Assembly (NCBI RefSeq): GCF_014897585.1
Contig: NZ_JABUXW010000003.1
Coordinates: forward strand, 181,514 to 245,513
Length of the DNA: 64,000 nt
Source: Brachybacterium tyrofermentans
GTDB lineage: Bacteria; Actinomycetota; Actinomycetes; Actinomycetales; Dermabacteraceae
Direction: 5' to 3'
Part shown: piece after piece, positions 38,127 through 47,882 of the stretch
Layout of the letters: every line of letters starts with the position of its first letter
Position numbering within the stretch: the first letter of the stretch is position 1
The notes under the pieces: model-generated
What the model saw: only the letters and a program-made list of their open reading frames with translations
Databases searched by the model: none
Told to the model about the DNA's origin: nothing
Translations under genes and position numbers: made by a program

Positions 38127-39476
38127 TCAGGGGAAGAGCGTGATGGGTTTGACGATGTCGGCGTAGAGCAGCAGCACCGTCATGAGGATGAAGATGATCG
38201 CGACCGCATTCGTCAGCGGCAGCAGCCGCGACATGTCCACCGGCCCGGGATCGAGCCGTCCTCGCCAGCGGGCGATCCGCCGCCGGACGCCCTCGATCAG
38301 CGCACCCAGGACATGCCCGCCGTCCAGGGGCAGCAGCGGCACCAGGTTGAACACGAACAGCGCCATGTTCAGCGACGCCAGCATCGAGATCAGGGTCGCG
38401 GCCTTCTCCTTGAGCTCGAAGCCCGGCTGGTCCGCGGAGGCGACCTCACCGGCGAGGCGCGACACCCCGACGACGCCGAGCGGGCCGTTGGGATCGCGCT
38501 CCTCGCTGCCGAACGCAGCCTGCGCCACGTCATATAGCCGCACCGGCAGGGTCAGGATGATCTTCCCCGTCTGCGTGAACGCGGACCACGCCATCTCCGG
38601 CACGAGCGCCGGCGACTGCGGAACCAGATCCGGGGTGCCCGAGACACCGAGGAAGCCGACCTGCTCGGTCATCAGGTCGCCGTTGGCGTCATAGACCGCG
38701 GCGCCGTCCGCATCGAGCACGGGACGGGCATCCACGATCGGGGTGGCCTCGAGATGCAGAGTCTCGCCGTCCCGCTCGACGACGACGGGGACGGTGCGGT
38801 CCCCGCTCGCCCGGATCGCCACGGTCACATCTGACCAGGTGTCGATCGGATGCCCGTCGATCTCCTGCAGCGTGTCCCCGGGGCGGATCCCCGCGGCGAG
38901 GGCCGGGGCCTCCTGCTCGCCCTCGCAGCCAGCATCGGCAGGGGCTTCGGCCGGGAGCACGCACTCCGAGACCGACTGCACCGTGGGGGTCACCGCGGGC
39001 AGTCCGATGCCGCTGACCATCACGGTCATCAGCACGATCGAGATCAGCAGATTCATGGTGGGCCCGCCCAGCATGACCACGAGCTTCTTCGGCACGGACA
39101 GCGCGACGAACGTGCGATGAGCGTCCTCCTGCCCGTATTGCGAGGACTCGAACTCCTTGGCGTCCTCGGACATCTGCGACATCTGCTGCAGGAATCCGGT
39201 GGAGTCCTCGCGGATGGTGCCCTCCGGCTCCCCCTTGTGCGGCGGGAACATGCCGATCATGCGGATGTACCCGCCCAGCGGGATCGCCTTGAGCCCGTAC
39301 TCGGTCTCGCCGCGGGTGCGGGAGAGCACCGTCGGCCCGAAGCCGATCATGTACTGGGTGACGCGGACGCCGAACAGCTTGGCCGGGACCAGGTGGCCGA
39401 CCTCGTGCAGAGCGATCGAGAGCGCGAGCCCGAGCCCGACCACGAGCACCCCGAGCGCGAACAGCGCGATGCTCAT
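38127..39476 (-). CDS. Site-2 intramembrane zinc protease (RseP/Rip1 type)
   Basis: M50 family membrane metalloprotease of 449 residues. The zinc motif HEVGH lies in the first membrane segment near residue 24; the third ligand is in LPLDGGH in the C-terminal membrane region; a PDZ domain is in between (ALAAGIRPGDTLQEIDGHPI). Its homologues cleave anti-sigma factors or signal peptides and act in envelope stress. ATGA overlap with dxr upstream. Confidence 0.94.
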   Translation of the reverse strand: MSIALFALGVLVVGLGLALSIALHEVGHLVPAKLFGVRVTQYMIGFGPTVLSRTRGETEYGLKAIPLGGYIRMIGMFPPHKGEPEGTIREDSTGFLQQMSQMSEDAKEFESSQYGQEDAHRTFVALSVPKKLVVMLGGPTMNLLISIVLMTVMVSGIGLPAVTPTVQSVSECVLPAEAPADAGCEGEQEAPALAAGIRPGDTLQEIDGHPIDTWSDVTVAIRASGDRTVPVVVERDGETLHLEATPIVDARPVLDADGAAVYDANGDLMTEQVGFLGVSGTPDLVPQSPALVPEMAWSAFTQTGKIILTLPVRLYDVAQAAFGSEERDPNGPLGVVGVSRLAGEVASADQPGFELKEKAATLISMLASLNMALFVFNLVPLLPLDGGHVLGALIEGVRRRIARWRGRLDPGPVDMSRLLPLTNAVAIIFILMTVLLLYADIVKPITLFP

Positions 39477-40756
39477 CGCTCGGTCTCGGAGCTCGCGGGG
39501 CCTGCGGGATTCGTGGGGTTCGAGGAGGTCGTGGAGACCCCGGGGATCTTCGTGGTTCCCTCAGAGATCAGGATGCGGGCGGTGTCGCGGGCCCAGCTCT
39601 CGACGGCGAGCACGCCGTCGACCCCGGCGGCGAGTTCGGCGCGGGGGCGCCCCGGATGCTCGAGGACGGCGCGGATCATCTCGACGATGCCGAGGAAGCT
39701 GAGGCCGCCCGTGAAGAACGCCTCGACGGCCTCCTCGTTCGCGGCGTTGTACGCGGCCATCGCTCCCCCGCCCTCACGATGCGCCGCCCGGGCGATCGAG
39801 ATCGCCGGGAAGGTCACCTCGTCGACCGGCTCGAAGGTCCACGACTGGGCGGTTGTGAAGTCGAGCGAGGCGGCGAGACCGGGCAGCTTCTCGGGGTGGG
39901 CGAGCGCCCAGCCGATGGCGTGGCGCATATCGGGCGGGCTCGCCTGCGCGATCGTCGAGCCGTCGACCAGGGTGGCCATGGAGTGCACGATCGACTGCGG
40001 ATGGACGACCACGTCGACGCGGTCCTCGGGCAGATCGAACTGGAAGCAGGCCTCGACGACCTCGAGAGCCTTGTTGACCAGGGTCGCCGAGTTCGTGGTG
40101 ATCACGCGTCCCATCGCCCAGGTGGGGTGCGCGAGCGCCTGCTCCGGCGTGACGGCGCCGAGCTCGGCACGGCTCCGCCCGCGGAAGGGTCCCCCGGAAG
40201 CGGTCACGACCAGGCGATCCACCTGATCCGGACGCACCCCGGCGAGGGCCTGCGCGATCGCGGTGTGCTCGGAGTCGACCGGGAGGATCTGCCCCGGCGC
40301 GGCGGCGTCGGTGACCAGGTGGCCGCCGACCACGAGGGACTCCTTGTTGGCCAGGGCCAGGCGGGCACCGCTGGCGAGGGCGGAGAGCGTGGGCAGCAGA
40401 CCGACGGAGCCGGTGATCGCGTTGAGCACGACGTCCTGCCCCCCGAGGGAGCCGGCGAGGTCGACGACCGCCTGCTGGCCGGCCTCGATCGAGGGTGCGG
40501 TGATGCCGGCCGCGCTGCAGGCGAGCGTCACGGCCCGCTCGACGGCCTCGGCACGCGCAGGATCGGCGACGACGAGCCGCTCAGGGCGGTGACGCGCCAC
40601 CTGATCGGCGACGACATCCGGGCGCGAGCCGCCGACGGCGAGGCCGTGCAGTCGGGCGATGTCCGGATACCGGGCCAGGACCTCGAGGGTCTGGGCCCCG
40701 ATGGAGCCGGTCGCCCCCAGCAGCACCAGCCGTCGCGCGGAGGGCGTACCGGTCAT
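39473..40756 (-). CDS. dxr: 1-deoxy-D-xylulose-5-phosphate reductoisomerase
   Basis: NADPH-dependent second step of the non-mevalonate pathway. GATGSIGAQTLEV is the NADPH site, ANKESLVVGG and DSEHTAIAQAL are substrate-site motifs and TWAMGRVITTNSATLVNK follows. The start is given as ATG 40756 (427 residues); a GTG at 40777 would overlap the preceding stop (GTGA), in the style of other junctions here, and is a real alternative. The C-terminal Ser/Thr/Pro-rich end is longer than usual. Confidence 0.96.
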   Translation of the reverse strand: MTGTPSARRLVLLGATGSIGAQTLEVLARYPDIARLHGLAVGGSRPDVVADQVARHRPERLVVADPARAEAVERAVTLACSAAGITAPSIEAGQQAVVDLAGSLGGQDVVLNAITGSVGLLPTLSALASGARLALANKESLVVGGHLVTDAAAPGQILPVDSEHTAIAQALAGVRPDQVDRLVVTASGGPFRGRSRAELGAVTPEQALAHPTWAMGRVITTNSATLVNKALEVVEACFQFDLPEDRVDVVVHPQSIVHSMATLVDGSTIAQASPPDMRHAIGWALAHPEKLPGLAASLDFTTAQSWTFEPVDEVTFPAISIARAAHREGGGAMAAYNAANEEAVEAFFTGGLSFLGIVEMIRAVLEHPGRPRAELAAGVDGVLAVESWARDTARILISEGTTKIPGVSTTSSNPTNPAGPASSETER

Positions 40757-40773
40757 GACGCTCGGGGCCGCGA

Positions 40774-41322
40774 TCACGGCACGGAGGCCATCACGTCCGC
40801 GACATGGTCGAGGTAGACGTCGACGACGGCCTCGCGGTAGCCCTCGGTTCCTCGGCGACGTCGGAAGGCGGCGCGACGCACGTCGTCGACGCTCATCGGC
40901 AGCCCGTCGGTGAAGTAGGCGACCAGCTGATCGCACAGTGCGTCGACATCCGTCCGGTCGTAGGACGGCTCCCCCTGCTCGGCCGGGGCGAAGCGCTCAC
41001 CGGCAGGGCGCTCGAGACGCTCCTTGAGGGTCTCCGCCCGCTCGGTGAGCTGGGCGACCCAGACGTCCTCGCCCTTCTCGGCGATGGAGTCGTCACGGGA
41101 CTGCAGGGCGAAGGCGTCGGAGAGGCGGTCCAGCGCCTCGTCCACGACGCGCATGTCATAGCCGCCGCGTTCCGTGCCGAAGCTCGCCGACGTGATGTCG
41201 CCGCCGCTGAACGCGGGGTCACGTCCCTCGTAGGCGGTGCGGGCGCGGGCGAGGAACTCGTCGACCTCCCGCATGTTGTATCCGACGCTGAAACGGGAGA
41301 CGCGCTCGAACGATGTGCTCAC
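40774..41322 (-). CDS. DivIVA-motif protein, first of a pair
   Basis: 182 residues with motifs of the DivIVA N-terminal (DivI1A) type: RFSVGYNMREVDEFLARA near residue 10 and a second copy, RGGYDMRVVDEALDRLSDAF, near residue 52. A third stretch (YDRTDVDALCDQL ... PMSVDDVRRAAFR) follows. No long coiled coil as in Wag31. Probably a structural or polar-localisation protein, function unproven. GTG start at 41322 with AGGAAGGATCC upstream. dxr may start by overlapping its stop. Confidence 0.8.
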   Translation of the reverse strand: MSTSFERVSRFSVGYNMREVDEFLARARTAYEGRDPAFSGGDITSASFGTERGGYDMRVVDEALDRLSDAFALQSRDDSIAEKGEDVWVAQLTERAETLKERLERPAGERFAPAEQGEPSYDRTDVDALCDQLVAYFTDGLPMSVDDVRRAAFRRRRGTEGYREAVVDVYLDHVADVMASVP

Positions 41323-41408
41323 CAGTGGATCCTTCCTCGGTGCTGTCGGTGTCCCACTGTAGCGGCGTGGGCGGTGGGGTTCGGGGAGGTGCGGTGCGTG
41401 GAGACGCG

Positions 41409-41483
41409 GTTCATGGGTGGACGGTTCATCGATGCGAGGTTCATGGGTGCGAGCGTCATGGGAATGGTCGTCATGGGAGTGGG
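41409..41483. repeat. Degenerate 15-bp tandem array (5 units) between the DivIVA-motif genes
   Basis: Units start at 41409, 41424, 41439, 41454 and 41469; most share YGTCATGGG or GTTCAT at the start. The array lies just beyond the stop codon of the upstream DivIVA-motif gene (41492) and before the second gene. Confidence 0.75.
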
Positions 41484-41491
41484 CGCCTCGC

Positions 41492-41872
41492 TCAGCGACC
41501 GCCGCCGAAGAGCCGCGCGAGGAATCCGCGCTGCTCGGCCGGGTGGCTCCCTGCCGGCTCGGGCCGCGGCGGAGCAGCCGAGGGTGCCCGTGCGGCACCA
41601 CGATCGCCTCGCACGGAGTAGTCGCGCGCCGGGTCGTACTCCATCCTGCCCTCGAGGAGCTCGATCGCGACCTGGTCGAGGAAGGCGTCGACCTCGGCCA
41701 TGTCGTAGCCGGCCGCGAACCGCACGGGCGCGAACACGACCGTGCGGACGTCCTCCGCACCCAGCGAGCCGTCGCCGCGCCGGAGCGCCAGTTCCAGACG
41801 GTCGATGAAGGCGTCGACCGCGTCCATCTCATACGCCTCGGAGAACCTGCTCCGGGTGAAGGTGATCTTCAT
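41492..41872 (-). CDS. DivIVA-motif protein, second of a pair
   Basis: 126 residues. Two DivI1A-type motifs are close together: SRFSEAYEMDAVDAFIDRLELAL near residue 8 and RFAAGYDMAEVDAFLDQVAIELL near residue 51. The remainder is a Pro/Arg/Ala-rich tail ending FLARLFGGGR. It is likely a paralogue of the gene downstream. The ATG at 41872 follows rlmN by 10 bases; no strong ribosome-binding site is visible, but the start fits the motif. Confidence 0.82.
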   Translation of the reverse strand: MKITFTRSRFSEAYEMDAVDAFIDRLELALRRGDGSLGAEDVRTVVFAPVRFAAGYDMAEVDAFLDQVAIELLEGRMEYDPARDYSVRGDRGAARAPSAAPPRPEPAGSHPAEQRGFLARLFGGGR

Positions 41873-41882
41873 CGGTGGCTCG

Positions 41883-43163
41883 TCACTCGCCGGCGGCGAC
41901 GGCCTCGACGCGCGCGATCCGCGCCTCGCGGTCCTCACGGTGCTCGTCGGTCTCGATGACCTCCGCCGCGAGCTGACCGCAGGCACCATCGATGTCGCTG
42001 CCGCGCGTGTCGCGGATGGTCGCCGAGATGCCGTTGTCCCGCAGGGTCTGCACGAACTGCTTCTCCACGAACGGATCCGACGCGGTCCACTTCGACCCCT
42101 TCACCGGGTTCAACGGGATCGGGTTGACGTGGATCCAATGCGCACCGCCCTTGGAGATCAGTCGATCGGCGAGGAGCTGGGCACGGTGCGCCTGATCGTT
42201 GATGTCACGGATCAGGGCGTACTCGATGCTCACCCGTCGGCCAGTGGTCTCGAAGTACTCGTAGGCGGCGTCGAGGATCTCGTCGATGTCGAAGCGCGTG
42301 TTGATCGGCACGAGCTCGTTGCGCAGCGCGTCGTCCGGGGCGTGCAGCGACACGGCGAGGGTGAGCGGGATCTTCTCCTTGGTCAGCTTCCGCACCGCCG
42401 GGGCCAGCCCCACCGTGGAGACGGTGATGTGGCGGGCGCCCATGCCGAAGCCCTCGGGCGTGGGCTTGTTCAACCGGTGGCACACGGTCGCCACGGGACG
42501 GTAGTTCGCCAGCGGCTCACCCATGCCCATGAACACGATGTTGGAGACCTTCCCGGTGCCGCCGGGCAGCTCGCCGTCGGCCAGCATCTTGTTGGCGATG
42601 CGCACCTGCTCGAGGATCTCGGAGGTGGACAGGTTGCGGGTCAGGCCCATCTGCCCGGTCGCGCAGAACGGGCAGTTCATGCCGCAGCCCGCCTCGGAGG
42701 AGATGCACAGGGTGACGCGGTCGCTGTAGCGCATCAGCACGGACTCGACCATCGAGCCGTCGAACAGCTTCCACAGGAACTTCTGGGTGGCCCCGTGATC
42801 GGCGGACTGCCGGGAGACCTCCGTCAGCAGCTGCGGGAAGAAGCGCTCCACGAGCGCATCCCGGCCGTCCTTGGGAAGATCGGTGAGGTCCTCGGGGTCG
42901 GTCGTGAAGTGCTCGAAGTAGTGCACGGAGAGCTGCTTGGCCCGGAAGCCGGGCAGGCCCATCTCCTTGACCGCTGCGACCCGCTCCTCCATCGTGAGGT
43001 CCGCGAGGTGGGCTGGCGCCTTGCCGCGACGCGCGGGGCGCAGCTGCAGCTGCCCCGGGGCAAGGGCGATCTTCTGACCGGGGACCGCCTCTCGGGAGAG
43101 GTCGGGGAGGTCCGCGTTCTTGGTGGACGCGGCCTTGTCGGTTCGTTCGTCGGCGCTGTTCAT
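41883..43163 (-). CDS. rlmN: 23S rRNA (adenine(2503)-C(2))-methyltransferase RlmN
   Basis: Radical-SAM methylase of A2503 in 23S rRNA and A37 of some tRNAs. The cluster motif CGMNCPFCATGQMG near residue 150, GMGEPLANY, LAVSLHAPDDALRN and the C-terminal GSDIDGACGQL cysteine are present. 426 residues from ATG 43163, which overlaps the cdsA stop (ATGA), with GGAGG upstream. The N-terminal extension of about 40 residues is low in conservation. Confidence 0.96.
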   Translation of the reverse strand: MNSADERTDKAASTKNADLPDLSREAVPGQKIALAPGQLQLRPARRGKAPAHLADLTMEERVAAVKEMGLPGFRAKQLSVHYFEHFTTDPEDLTDLPKDGRDALVERFFPQLLTEVSRQSADHGATQKFLWKLFDGSMVESVLMRYSDRVTLCISSEAGCGMNCPFCATGQMGLTRNLSTSEILEQVRIANKMLADGELPGGTGKVSNIVFMGMGEPLANYRPVATVCHRLNKPTPEGFGMGARHITVSTVGLAPAVRKLTKEKIPLTLAVSLHAPDDALRNELVPINTRFDIDEILDAAYEYFETTGRRVSIEYALIRDINDQAHRAQLLADRLISKGGAHWIHVNPIPLNPVKGSKWTASDPFVEKQFVQTLRDNGISATIRDTRGSDIDGACGQLAAEVIETDEHREDREARIARVEAVAAGE

Positions 43164-44065
43164 GGCAGCAGGACCTCCAGCATGATGTAGGTGGTGGGGG
43201 CGGCGAGCAGGATGGAATCCACCCTGTCCAGCACGCCTCCATGGCCAGGGAGCAGGTGCCCCATGTCCTTGATTCCGAGGTCGCGCTTCAGCAGCGACTC
43301 GGATAGATCGCCGCAGGTGGAGACGACCACGAGCACGACACCGAGGGCCGCGCCCGCCCACCAGGGGACGTCGAGCGCGAGCATCCCGAAGGTGGTCACC
43401 GAGGCGACACCCAGGATCAGCGAGCCGGCGAAGCCCTCCCAGCTCTTCTTGGGACTGATGCCCGGCGCCATCGGGTGGGAGCCGAACAGCACTCCGGCCA
43501 CATAGCCTCCGATGTCATTGCCCACCGGGCCGAGCACGGCGAGCATCACGAGCAGCGGGCCCTGCTCCATCCCGAACAGGAGCAGCGTGAAGCTGCCCAG
43601 GAATGCCACCCAGGACAGTGCGAACACTCCCCCGGCCACGTCGCGCAGCGCCGTGAGACCCATCGATTCCGAGACCCGCCACAGGATGAGCACGCAGACC
43701 GCCACTGCGGTGGAGATCAGCAGTCCCTGGACGTCGAACACGACCGTCGAGATCGCCATCCCGATCACTCCGACGAGCACCGGGACGGCCGGGATCCGCA
43801 GGCCGCCGTGGGCGAGCGCGCGGGTCAGCTCGAGCACGGCGAGCACGACGATGATCGCGACGAGCACCGGGAACGCCTGGGGGACGACGAACAGCGAGAC
43901 CAGCAGCACCCCGCCGAGCACCGCGCCGACGGCGATCGCGGCAGGAAGGTTCCGGCCCGGCCCTCGTCGCTTCGCGTGGTCGGGAGCAGGGTCGCCCGCG
44001 CCGTCGGCCGCCACGACGGTGGTCGTGGCGGCCGGGCGTGGGGTGGGATCCGAGTCCGTGTTCAC
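43160..44065 (-). CDS. cdsA: Phosphatidate cytidylyltransferase
   Basis: Makes CDP-diacylglycerol from phosphatidate, the entry to phosphatidylglycerol (pgsA at 5.2 kb) and phosphoinositide lipids. About eight hydrophobic helices and the C-terminal signature KRDLGIKDMGHLLPGHGGVLDRVDSIL identify the family. An N-terminal Pro/Ala-rich cytosolic part (~40 residues) precedes the first helix. Start GTG 44065; weak ribosome-binding site. frr stops 28 bases upstream. Confidence 0.95.
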   Translation of the reverse strand: MNTDSDPTPRPAATTTVVAADGAGDPAPDHAKRRGPGRNLPAAIAVGAVLGGVLLVSLFVVPQAFPVLVAIIVVLAVLELTRALAHGGLRIPAVPVLVGVIGMAISTVVFDVQGLLISTAVAVCVLILWRVSESMGLTALRDVAGGVFALSWVAFLGSFTLLLFGMEQGPLLVMLAVLGPVGNDIGGYVAGVLFGSHPMAPGISPKKSWEGFAGSLILGVASVTTFGMLALDVPWWAGAALGVVLVVVSTCGDLSESLLKRDLGIKDMGHLLPGHGGVLDRVDSILLAAPTTYIMLEVLLP

Positions 44066-44093
44066 TGAGCGGGCCGAGGCAGCGTGGGAGACC

Positions 44094-44660
44094 TCAGATG
44101 GTCTCGAGCTCGGTTTCCTTCAGACCGAAGGCCTCGTCGATCTGCTCGATGAACGACTTGGTCAGGTTCTCGAGCTCCTTCTCGGCGCGCGTGCCCTCGT
44201 CCTCGCCGATCTCCTTGTCCTTGACCAGCTTCTCGATGGCCTTCTTCGCGTTGCCGCGGGAACCGCGCACGGCCACTCGACCGTCCTCGGCCTTGGTCTT
44301 GGCGAGCTTCACGTACTCCTTGCGGCGCTCCTCGGTGAGAGCGGGCAGCACGACGCGCAGGTTGTCGCCGTTGTTGGTCGGGTTCACACCGAGGTCCGAC
44401 TCGCGCAGAGCCGTCTCCACGCCCGTCGTCGCGGACTTGTCGTACGGGGTCACGATGACGGTGCGCGCCTCGGGGAACTGCAGCGATGCGAGCTGGTTCA
44501 GCGGGGTCGGCGCACCGTAGTACTCGACCGTGATGCCCTGGAACATGGCGGCATTGGCGCGGCCCGTGCGGATGGAGGTGAACTCATCCTTGGTGACGTC
44601 GACGGTCTTGGACATCTTGCCCTTCGCGTCCTTCAGGATGCTGGCGGTGTCGTCGCTCAC
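44094..44660 (-). CDS. frr: Ribosome recycling factor
   Basis: Splits post-termination ribosomes with EF-G. All-helical core with the two conserved parts visible: SIRTGRANAAMFQGITVEYYG near the start and LTEERRKEYVKLAKTKAEDGRVAVR. 188 residues, slightly longer than the ~185 norm. GTG start at 44660 with GGAGC upstream. Downstream of pyrH in the classic rpsB-tsf-pyrH-frr-cdsA order. Confidence 0.97.
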   Translation of the reverse strand: MSDDTASILKDAKGKMSKTVDVTKDEFTSIRTGRANAAMFQGITVEYYGAPTPLNQLASLQFPEARTVIVTPYDKSATTGVETALRESDLGVNPTNNGDNLRVVLPALTEERRKEYVKLAKTKAEDGRVAVRGSRGNAKKAIEKLVKDKEIGEDEGTRAEKELENLTKSFIEQIDEAFGLKETELETI

Positions 44661-44813
44661 GACTGCTCCTCGGTTCTCGGTGGGTGGTGATGAGGTCCAT
44701 TGTCCCGCATCGTCGCGGCGGGATGGCTGATCAGGCGGTGCGGGCGTGCCGCACCCGGTGGGCGCCGTCGGCGGGGGCTCCGGGTTCCTCGGGGGCTCCC
44801 CACCGCTGACCGC

Positions 44814-45569
44814 TCAGTCGTGGGTGACGACCGTGCCGATCCGGTCTCCGCGCATCGCACGGGTGATGTTGCCCGGGGCGTCGAGCCCGAACACCATCAT
44901 CTGCTGGGCGTTGTCCATGCACAGGCTGAAGGCGGTGGAGTCGACGACCTTCAAGCCGCGCTGGAGGGCGTCGTTGTAGGTGATGTGCTCGAGCTTCACC
45001 GCGTCCGGGTTGGTACGGGGATCGGAGTCGTACACCCCGTCCACCCCGTTCTTGGCCATGAGCACCTCCTCGCAGCCGATCTCGAGCGCACGCTGCACGG
45101 CGACGGTATCGGTGGAGAAGTACGGCATGCCGGCGCCGGCACCGAAGATGACCACACGGCCCTTCTCCAGGTGGCGCACGGCGCGCAGCGGGATGTAGGG
45201 CTCGGCGACCTGGCCCATCTCGATCGCGGTCTGCACGCGGGTGGAGACTCCGCGCTGCTCGAGGAAGTCCTGCAGGGCGAGGCAGTTCATGACGGTGCCG
45301 AGCATGCCCATGTAGTCGGCGCGGCGGCGATCCATGCCACGCTGGGAGAGCTCGGCGCCGCGGAAGAAGTTGCCGCCGCCGACGACGATGGCGCACTCGA
45401 CGCCTTGGGCAACTCCTTCGGCGATCTCTCCCGCGACGCGGGAGACCACATCGGGGTCGACGCCGACGGCGCCTCCGCCGAAGGCTTCACCGGAGAGCTT
45501 CAGGAGGACACGACGTCCGTCCTCTCTCTTCGGGAGAACAGGTATCGGTGACGTGAACGTCTGGGTCAT
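44814..45569 (-). CDS. pyrH: UMP kinase
   Basis: Phosphorylates UMP to UDP in pyrimidine biosynthesis. Amino-acid-kinase fold: [12 protein letters not shown] near residue 22, [11 protein letters not shown] near 63, [19 protein letters not shown] and [17 protein letters not shown]. 251 residues. ATG 45569 has GGAAGGA 5 bases upstream. A hairpin separates it from tsf. Confidence 0.97.
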   Translation of the reverse strand: MTQTFTSPIPVLPKREDGRRVLLKLSGEAFGGGAVGVDPDVVSRVAGEIAEGVAQGVECAIVVGGGNFFRGAELSQRGMDRRRADYMGMLGTVMNCLALQDFLEQRGVSTRVQTAIEMGQVAEPYIPLRAVRHLEKGRVVIFGAGAGMPYFSTDTVAVQRALEIGCEEVLMAKNGVDGVYDSDPRTNPDAVKLEHITYNDALQRGLKVVDSTAFSLCMDNAQQMMVFGLDAPGNITRAMRGDRIGTVVTHD

Positions 45570-45608
45570 GTCGGTCCTTCCGCGCTGGGTCCTCGGCGAT
45601 GATACCGG

Positions 45609-45639
45609 TGCGGCCCCGCACCGATGGTGCGGGGCCGCA
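45609..45639 (-). terminator. Terminator hairpin downstream of tsf
   Basis: A perfect 14-bp stem (45609-45622 with 45626-45639) with a three-base loop, GAT, lies 65 bases after the tsf stop and 40 bases before pyrH. It suggests the rpsB-tsf unit ends here. Confidence 0.75.
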
Positions 45640-45703
45640 GGGCGGTGGCGACGCTCACGCGCCGCGAGTGGGATCGGGTCCGCAGGGCCCCGTTCCCGGT
45701 GTG

Positions 45704-46528
45704 TCAGCCGCCGACGCGGAAACGGACGAAGCCGGTGAGCTTGCCGCCGGCGTTCTCGACGATCTGACCGACGGTCTGCTTCGGATCCTTGGCGAACGCC
45801 TGGTCGAGCAGGACGTTCTCCTTGAAGTACCCCTTGAGGCGACCCTCGACGATCTTGGTGATCGCCTTCTCGGGCTTGCCCTCGTTCTTGGCGGTCTCCT
45901 CAGCGATACGACGCTCGTTGGCGACGATCTCCTCGGGGACCTCCTCGCGGGTGAGGTACGCCGGGGAGAACGCAGCGATGTGCATCGCGACGTCGCGCCC
46001 GACCTCGGCACCGGCCTTGTCGGAGGCGACGAGGACGCCGACCTGCGGGGGCAGGTCCTTGTTGGTGCGGTGCATGTACGAGGAGACGGCCTCGCCGGAG
46101 ACGCGACCGATGCGACGCACCAGGATCTTCTCGCCCATGGTGGCGCCGGCGTTGGTCAGCGCCTCGCCGAACGAGGTGTCGGCGAGCTCCTCGGGCTCGT
46201 TCGCGCCGGACTCGACGGCCGCGGCCACGGCCTCGTCGCCCAGGGCGACGAACTTGTCGTTCTTGGCCACGAAGTCGGTCTCGGAGTTGAGCTCGACCAG
46301 GGTGCCGGTCTGGCCACCCTCGCCATCGCGCACGTCGACGGCGATGAGGCCCTCGGAGGCGGTGCGGCCTTCGCGCTTGGCGATGCCCTTGAGACCCTTG
46401 ACGCGGATCATCTCGACGGCCTTCGCCTTGTCGCCGTCGGACTCGTCGAGAGCCTTCTTGACGTCGAGCATGCCCGCGCCGGTGGACTCGCGGATCTCCT
46501 TGATGTCTGCTGCCGTGTAGTTGGCCAT
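45704..46528 (-). CDS. tsf: Elongation factor Ts
   Basis: Guanine-nucleotide exchange factor for EF-Tu. 274 residues: UBA-like N-terminus ([24 protein letters not shown]), the EF-Tu-binding core ([13 protein letters not shown]) and a second dimer-type subdomain. ATG 46528 has GGAAGAGGAA upstream. It follows rpsB with paired hairpins in the spacer. Confidence 0.97.
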   Translation of the reverse strand: MANYTAADIKEIRESTGAGMLDVKKALDESDGDKAKAVEMIRVKGLKGIAKREGRTASEGLIAVDVRDGEGGQTGTLVELNSETDFVAKNDKFVALGDEAVAAAVESGANEPEELADTSFGEALTNAGATMGEKILVRRIGRVSGEAVSSYMHRTNKDLPPQVGVLVASDKAGAEVGRDVAMHIAAFSPAYLTREEVPEEIVANERRIAEETAKNEGKPEKAITKIVEGRLKGYFKENVLLDQAFAKDPKQTVGQIVENAGGKLTGFVRFRVGG

Positions 46529-46564
46529 GTTCCTCTTCCTTCTAGGAGCTGATGTCTGGAGGGA

Positions 46565-46626
46565 GGGGCGGCGGCGAGCGCCGCCCCGTGGAGGGGCCCG
46601 GGGACGCCGAGGGCGTTCCCGGGCCC
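46565..46626 (-). promoter_or_regulatory. Twin hairpins between rpsB and tsf
   Basis: A 15-bp stem (46594-46608 with 46612-46626, one mismatched pair) begins 7 bases after the rpsB stop, followed by a 9-bp stem (46565-46573 with 46579-46587) that ends 37 bases before tsf. They could be a partial terminator or a stability/processing element that makes S2 and EF-Ts unequal. Confidence 0.6.
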
Positions 46627-46633
46627 GCTATGG

Positions 46634-47590
46634 TCACTCGGCGGCGGGGGCCTCGGTGGACTCCGCAGCGGGGGCCTCGGTGGACTCCGCGACGGGGGTC
46701 TCCTCGGCCGGCTTCTCCTCGGCGGGGGCCTCTGCGGCGGGGGTCTCCGCAGCAGCGGTCTCCTCAGCGGCGGCCACCGACTCCTCGGCCGGTGCGTCCT
46801 CCTGCTGGACCTCGGACTGCTTGAGCAGCTCCTGCTCCCACTCGGCCAGCGGCTCCGCGGCGACGGCGGAGACGTTCTTCTCGCCACCGGTCGACTTGGC
46901 GTGACGCTCCTGCAGACCAGCGGCCACCGCGTCGGCGATGACCCGGGTCAGCAGGGCGACGGAGCGGATCGCGTCGTCGTTGCCCGGGATCGGGTAGGTG
47001 ACCTCGTCGGGATCGCAGTTGGTGTCCAGGATCGCGACGACCGGGATGTTGAGCTTCTGCGCCTCGTCGACGGCCAGGTGCTCCTTGTTGGTGTCCACGA
47101 TCCACACGGCGGAGGGGGCCTTCGCCATGTCGCGGATGCCGCCCAGGGTCTTGGCCAGCTTGTCCTTCTCGCGACGCATCATCAGCAGCTCCTTCTTGGT
47201 GCGACCGGAAGCGGCCACATCCTCGAAGTCGATCTGCTCGAGCTCCTTGAGGCGGTTCACGCGCTGCGAGACCGTCTGCAGGTTGGTGAGCATGCCGCCC
47301 AGCCAACGCTGGTTCACGTAGGGCATGCCCACGCGGGTCGCCTGCTCCTGGATGGGCTCCTGAGCCTGCTTCTTGGTGCCGACGAACAGGACGCTTCCGC
47401 CGTGGGAAACGGTCTGCTTGACGAAGTCGTACGCCTTGTCGATGTACGTCAGCGTCTGCATGAGGTCGACGATGTAGATGCCGTTGCGCTCGGTGAAGAT
47501 GAAGCGACGGACCTTCGGGTTCCAACGACGGGTCTGGTGACCGAAGTGGACGCCGCTCTCCAGGAGCTGGCGCATGGTGACGACTGCCAT
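46634..47590 (-). CDS. rpsB: 30S ribosomal protein S2 with long Ala/Glu tail
   Basis: S2 joins the 30S subunit late and with S1 contacts mRNA. The core is intact ([22 protein letters not shown], then [40 protein letters not shown]). The 318-residue length is above the ~240-260 norm because of an Ala/Glu/Pro tail from about residue 255, whose end is a short internal repeat (ESTEAPAA twice). Start ATG 47590 follows AGAGGACACC; the open frame to 47848 has no coding support. Confidence 0.96.
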   Translation of the reverse strand: MAVVTMRQLLESGVHFGHQTRRWNPKVRRFIFTERNGIYIVDLMQTLTYIDKAYDFVKQTVSHGGSVLFVGTKKQAQEPIQEQATRVGMPYVNQRWLGGMLTNLQTVSQRVNRLKELEQIDFEDVAASGRTKKELLMMRREKDKLAKTLGGIRDMAKAPSAVWIVDTNKEHLAVDEAQKLNIPVVAILDTNCDPDEVTYPIPGNDDAIRSVALLTRVIADAVAAGLQERHAKSTGGEKNVSAVAAEPLAEWEQELLKQSEVQQEDAPAEESVAAAEETAAAETPAAEAPAEEKPAEETPVAESTEAPAAESTEAPAAE

Positions 47591-47829
47591 GATGGTGTCC
47601 TCTGTTCTCAGGCCTGGGCTCGCACGACTCGCTGGTAGGCGTCCGTGGTCATCGCGCAGGGCCTGCATTCTCGGTTGTTCCTCCACACCGGACGGTGCGA
47701 GGCCTGGTGCCCGGGAGCACCGATCGCCCCGACTGTGCCCTGCACCGTGGTGCGGAGCGGCCGAGGACCGTTGATCGGCGGACCCTGATGGGCACGCGAA
47801 GTCATCCGGACGGACCGGATGCTCCCAGA

Positions 47830-47857
47830 AGTCTATCCGACGTCCCACCGCGGTCGA
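47830..47857 (-). promoter_or_regulatory. Candidate rpsB promoter
   Basis: A -35-like TCGACC (47857-47852) and a -10-like TAGACT (47835-47830) are 16 bases apart on the minus strand. The match is partial and the leader would be long, so this is tentative. Confidence 0.3.
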
Positions 47858-47882
47858 GCGCGGGATGCATCACCTTCGTGTC

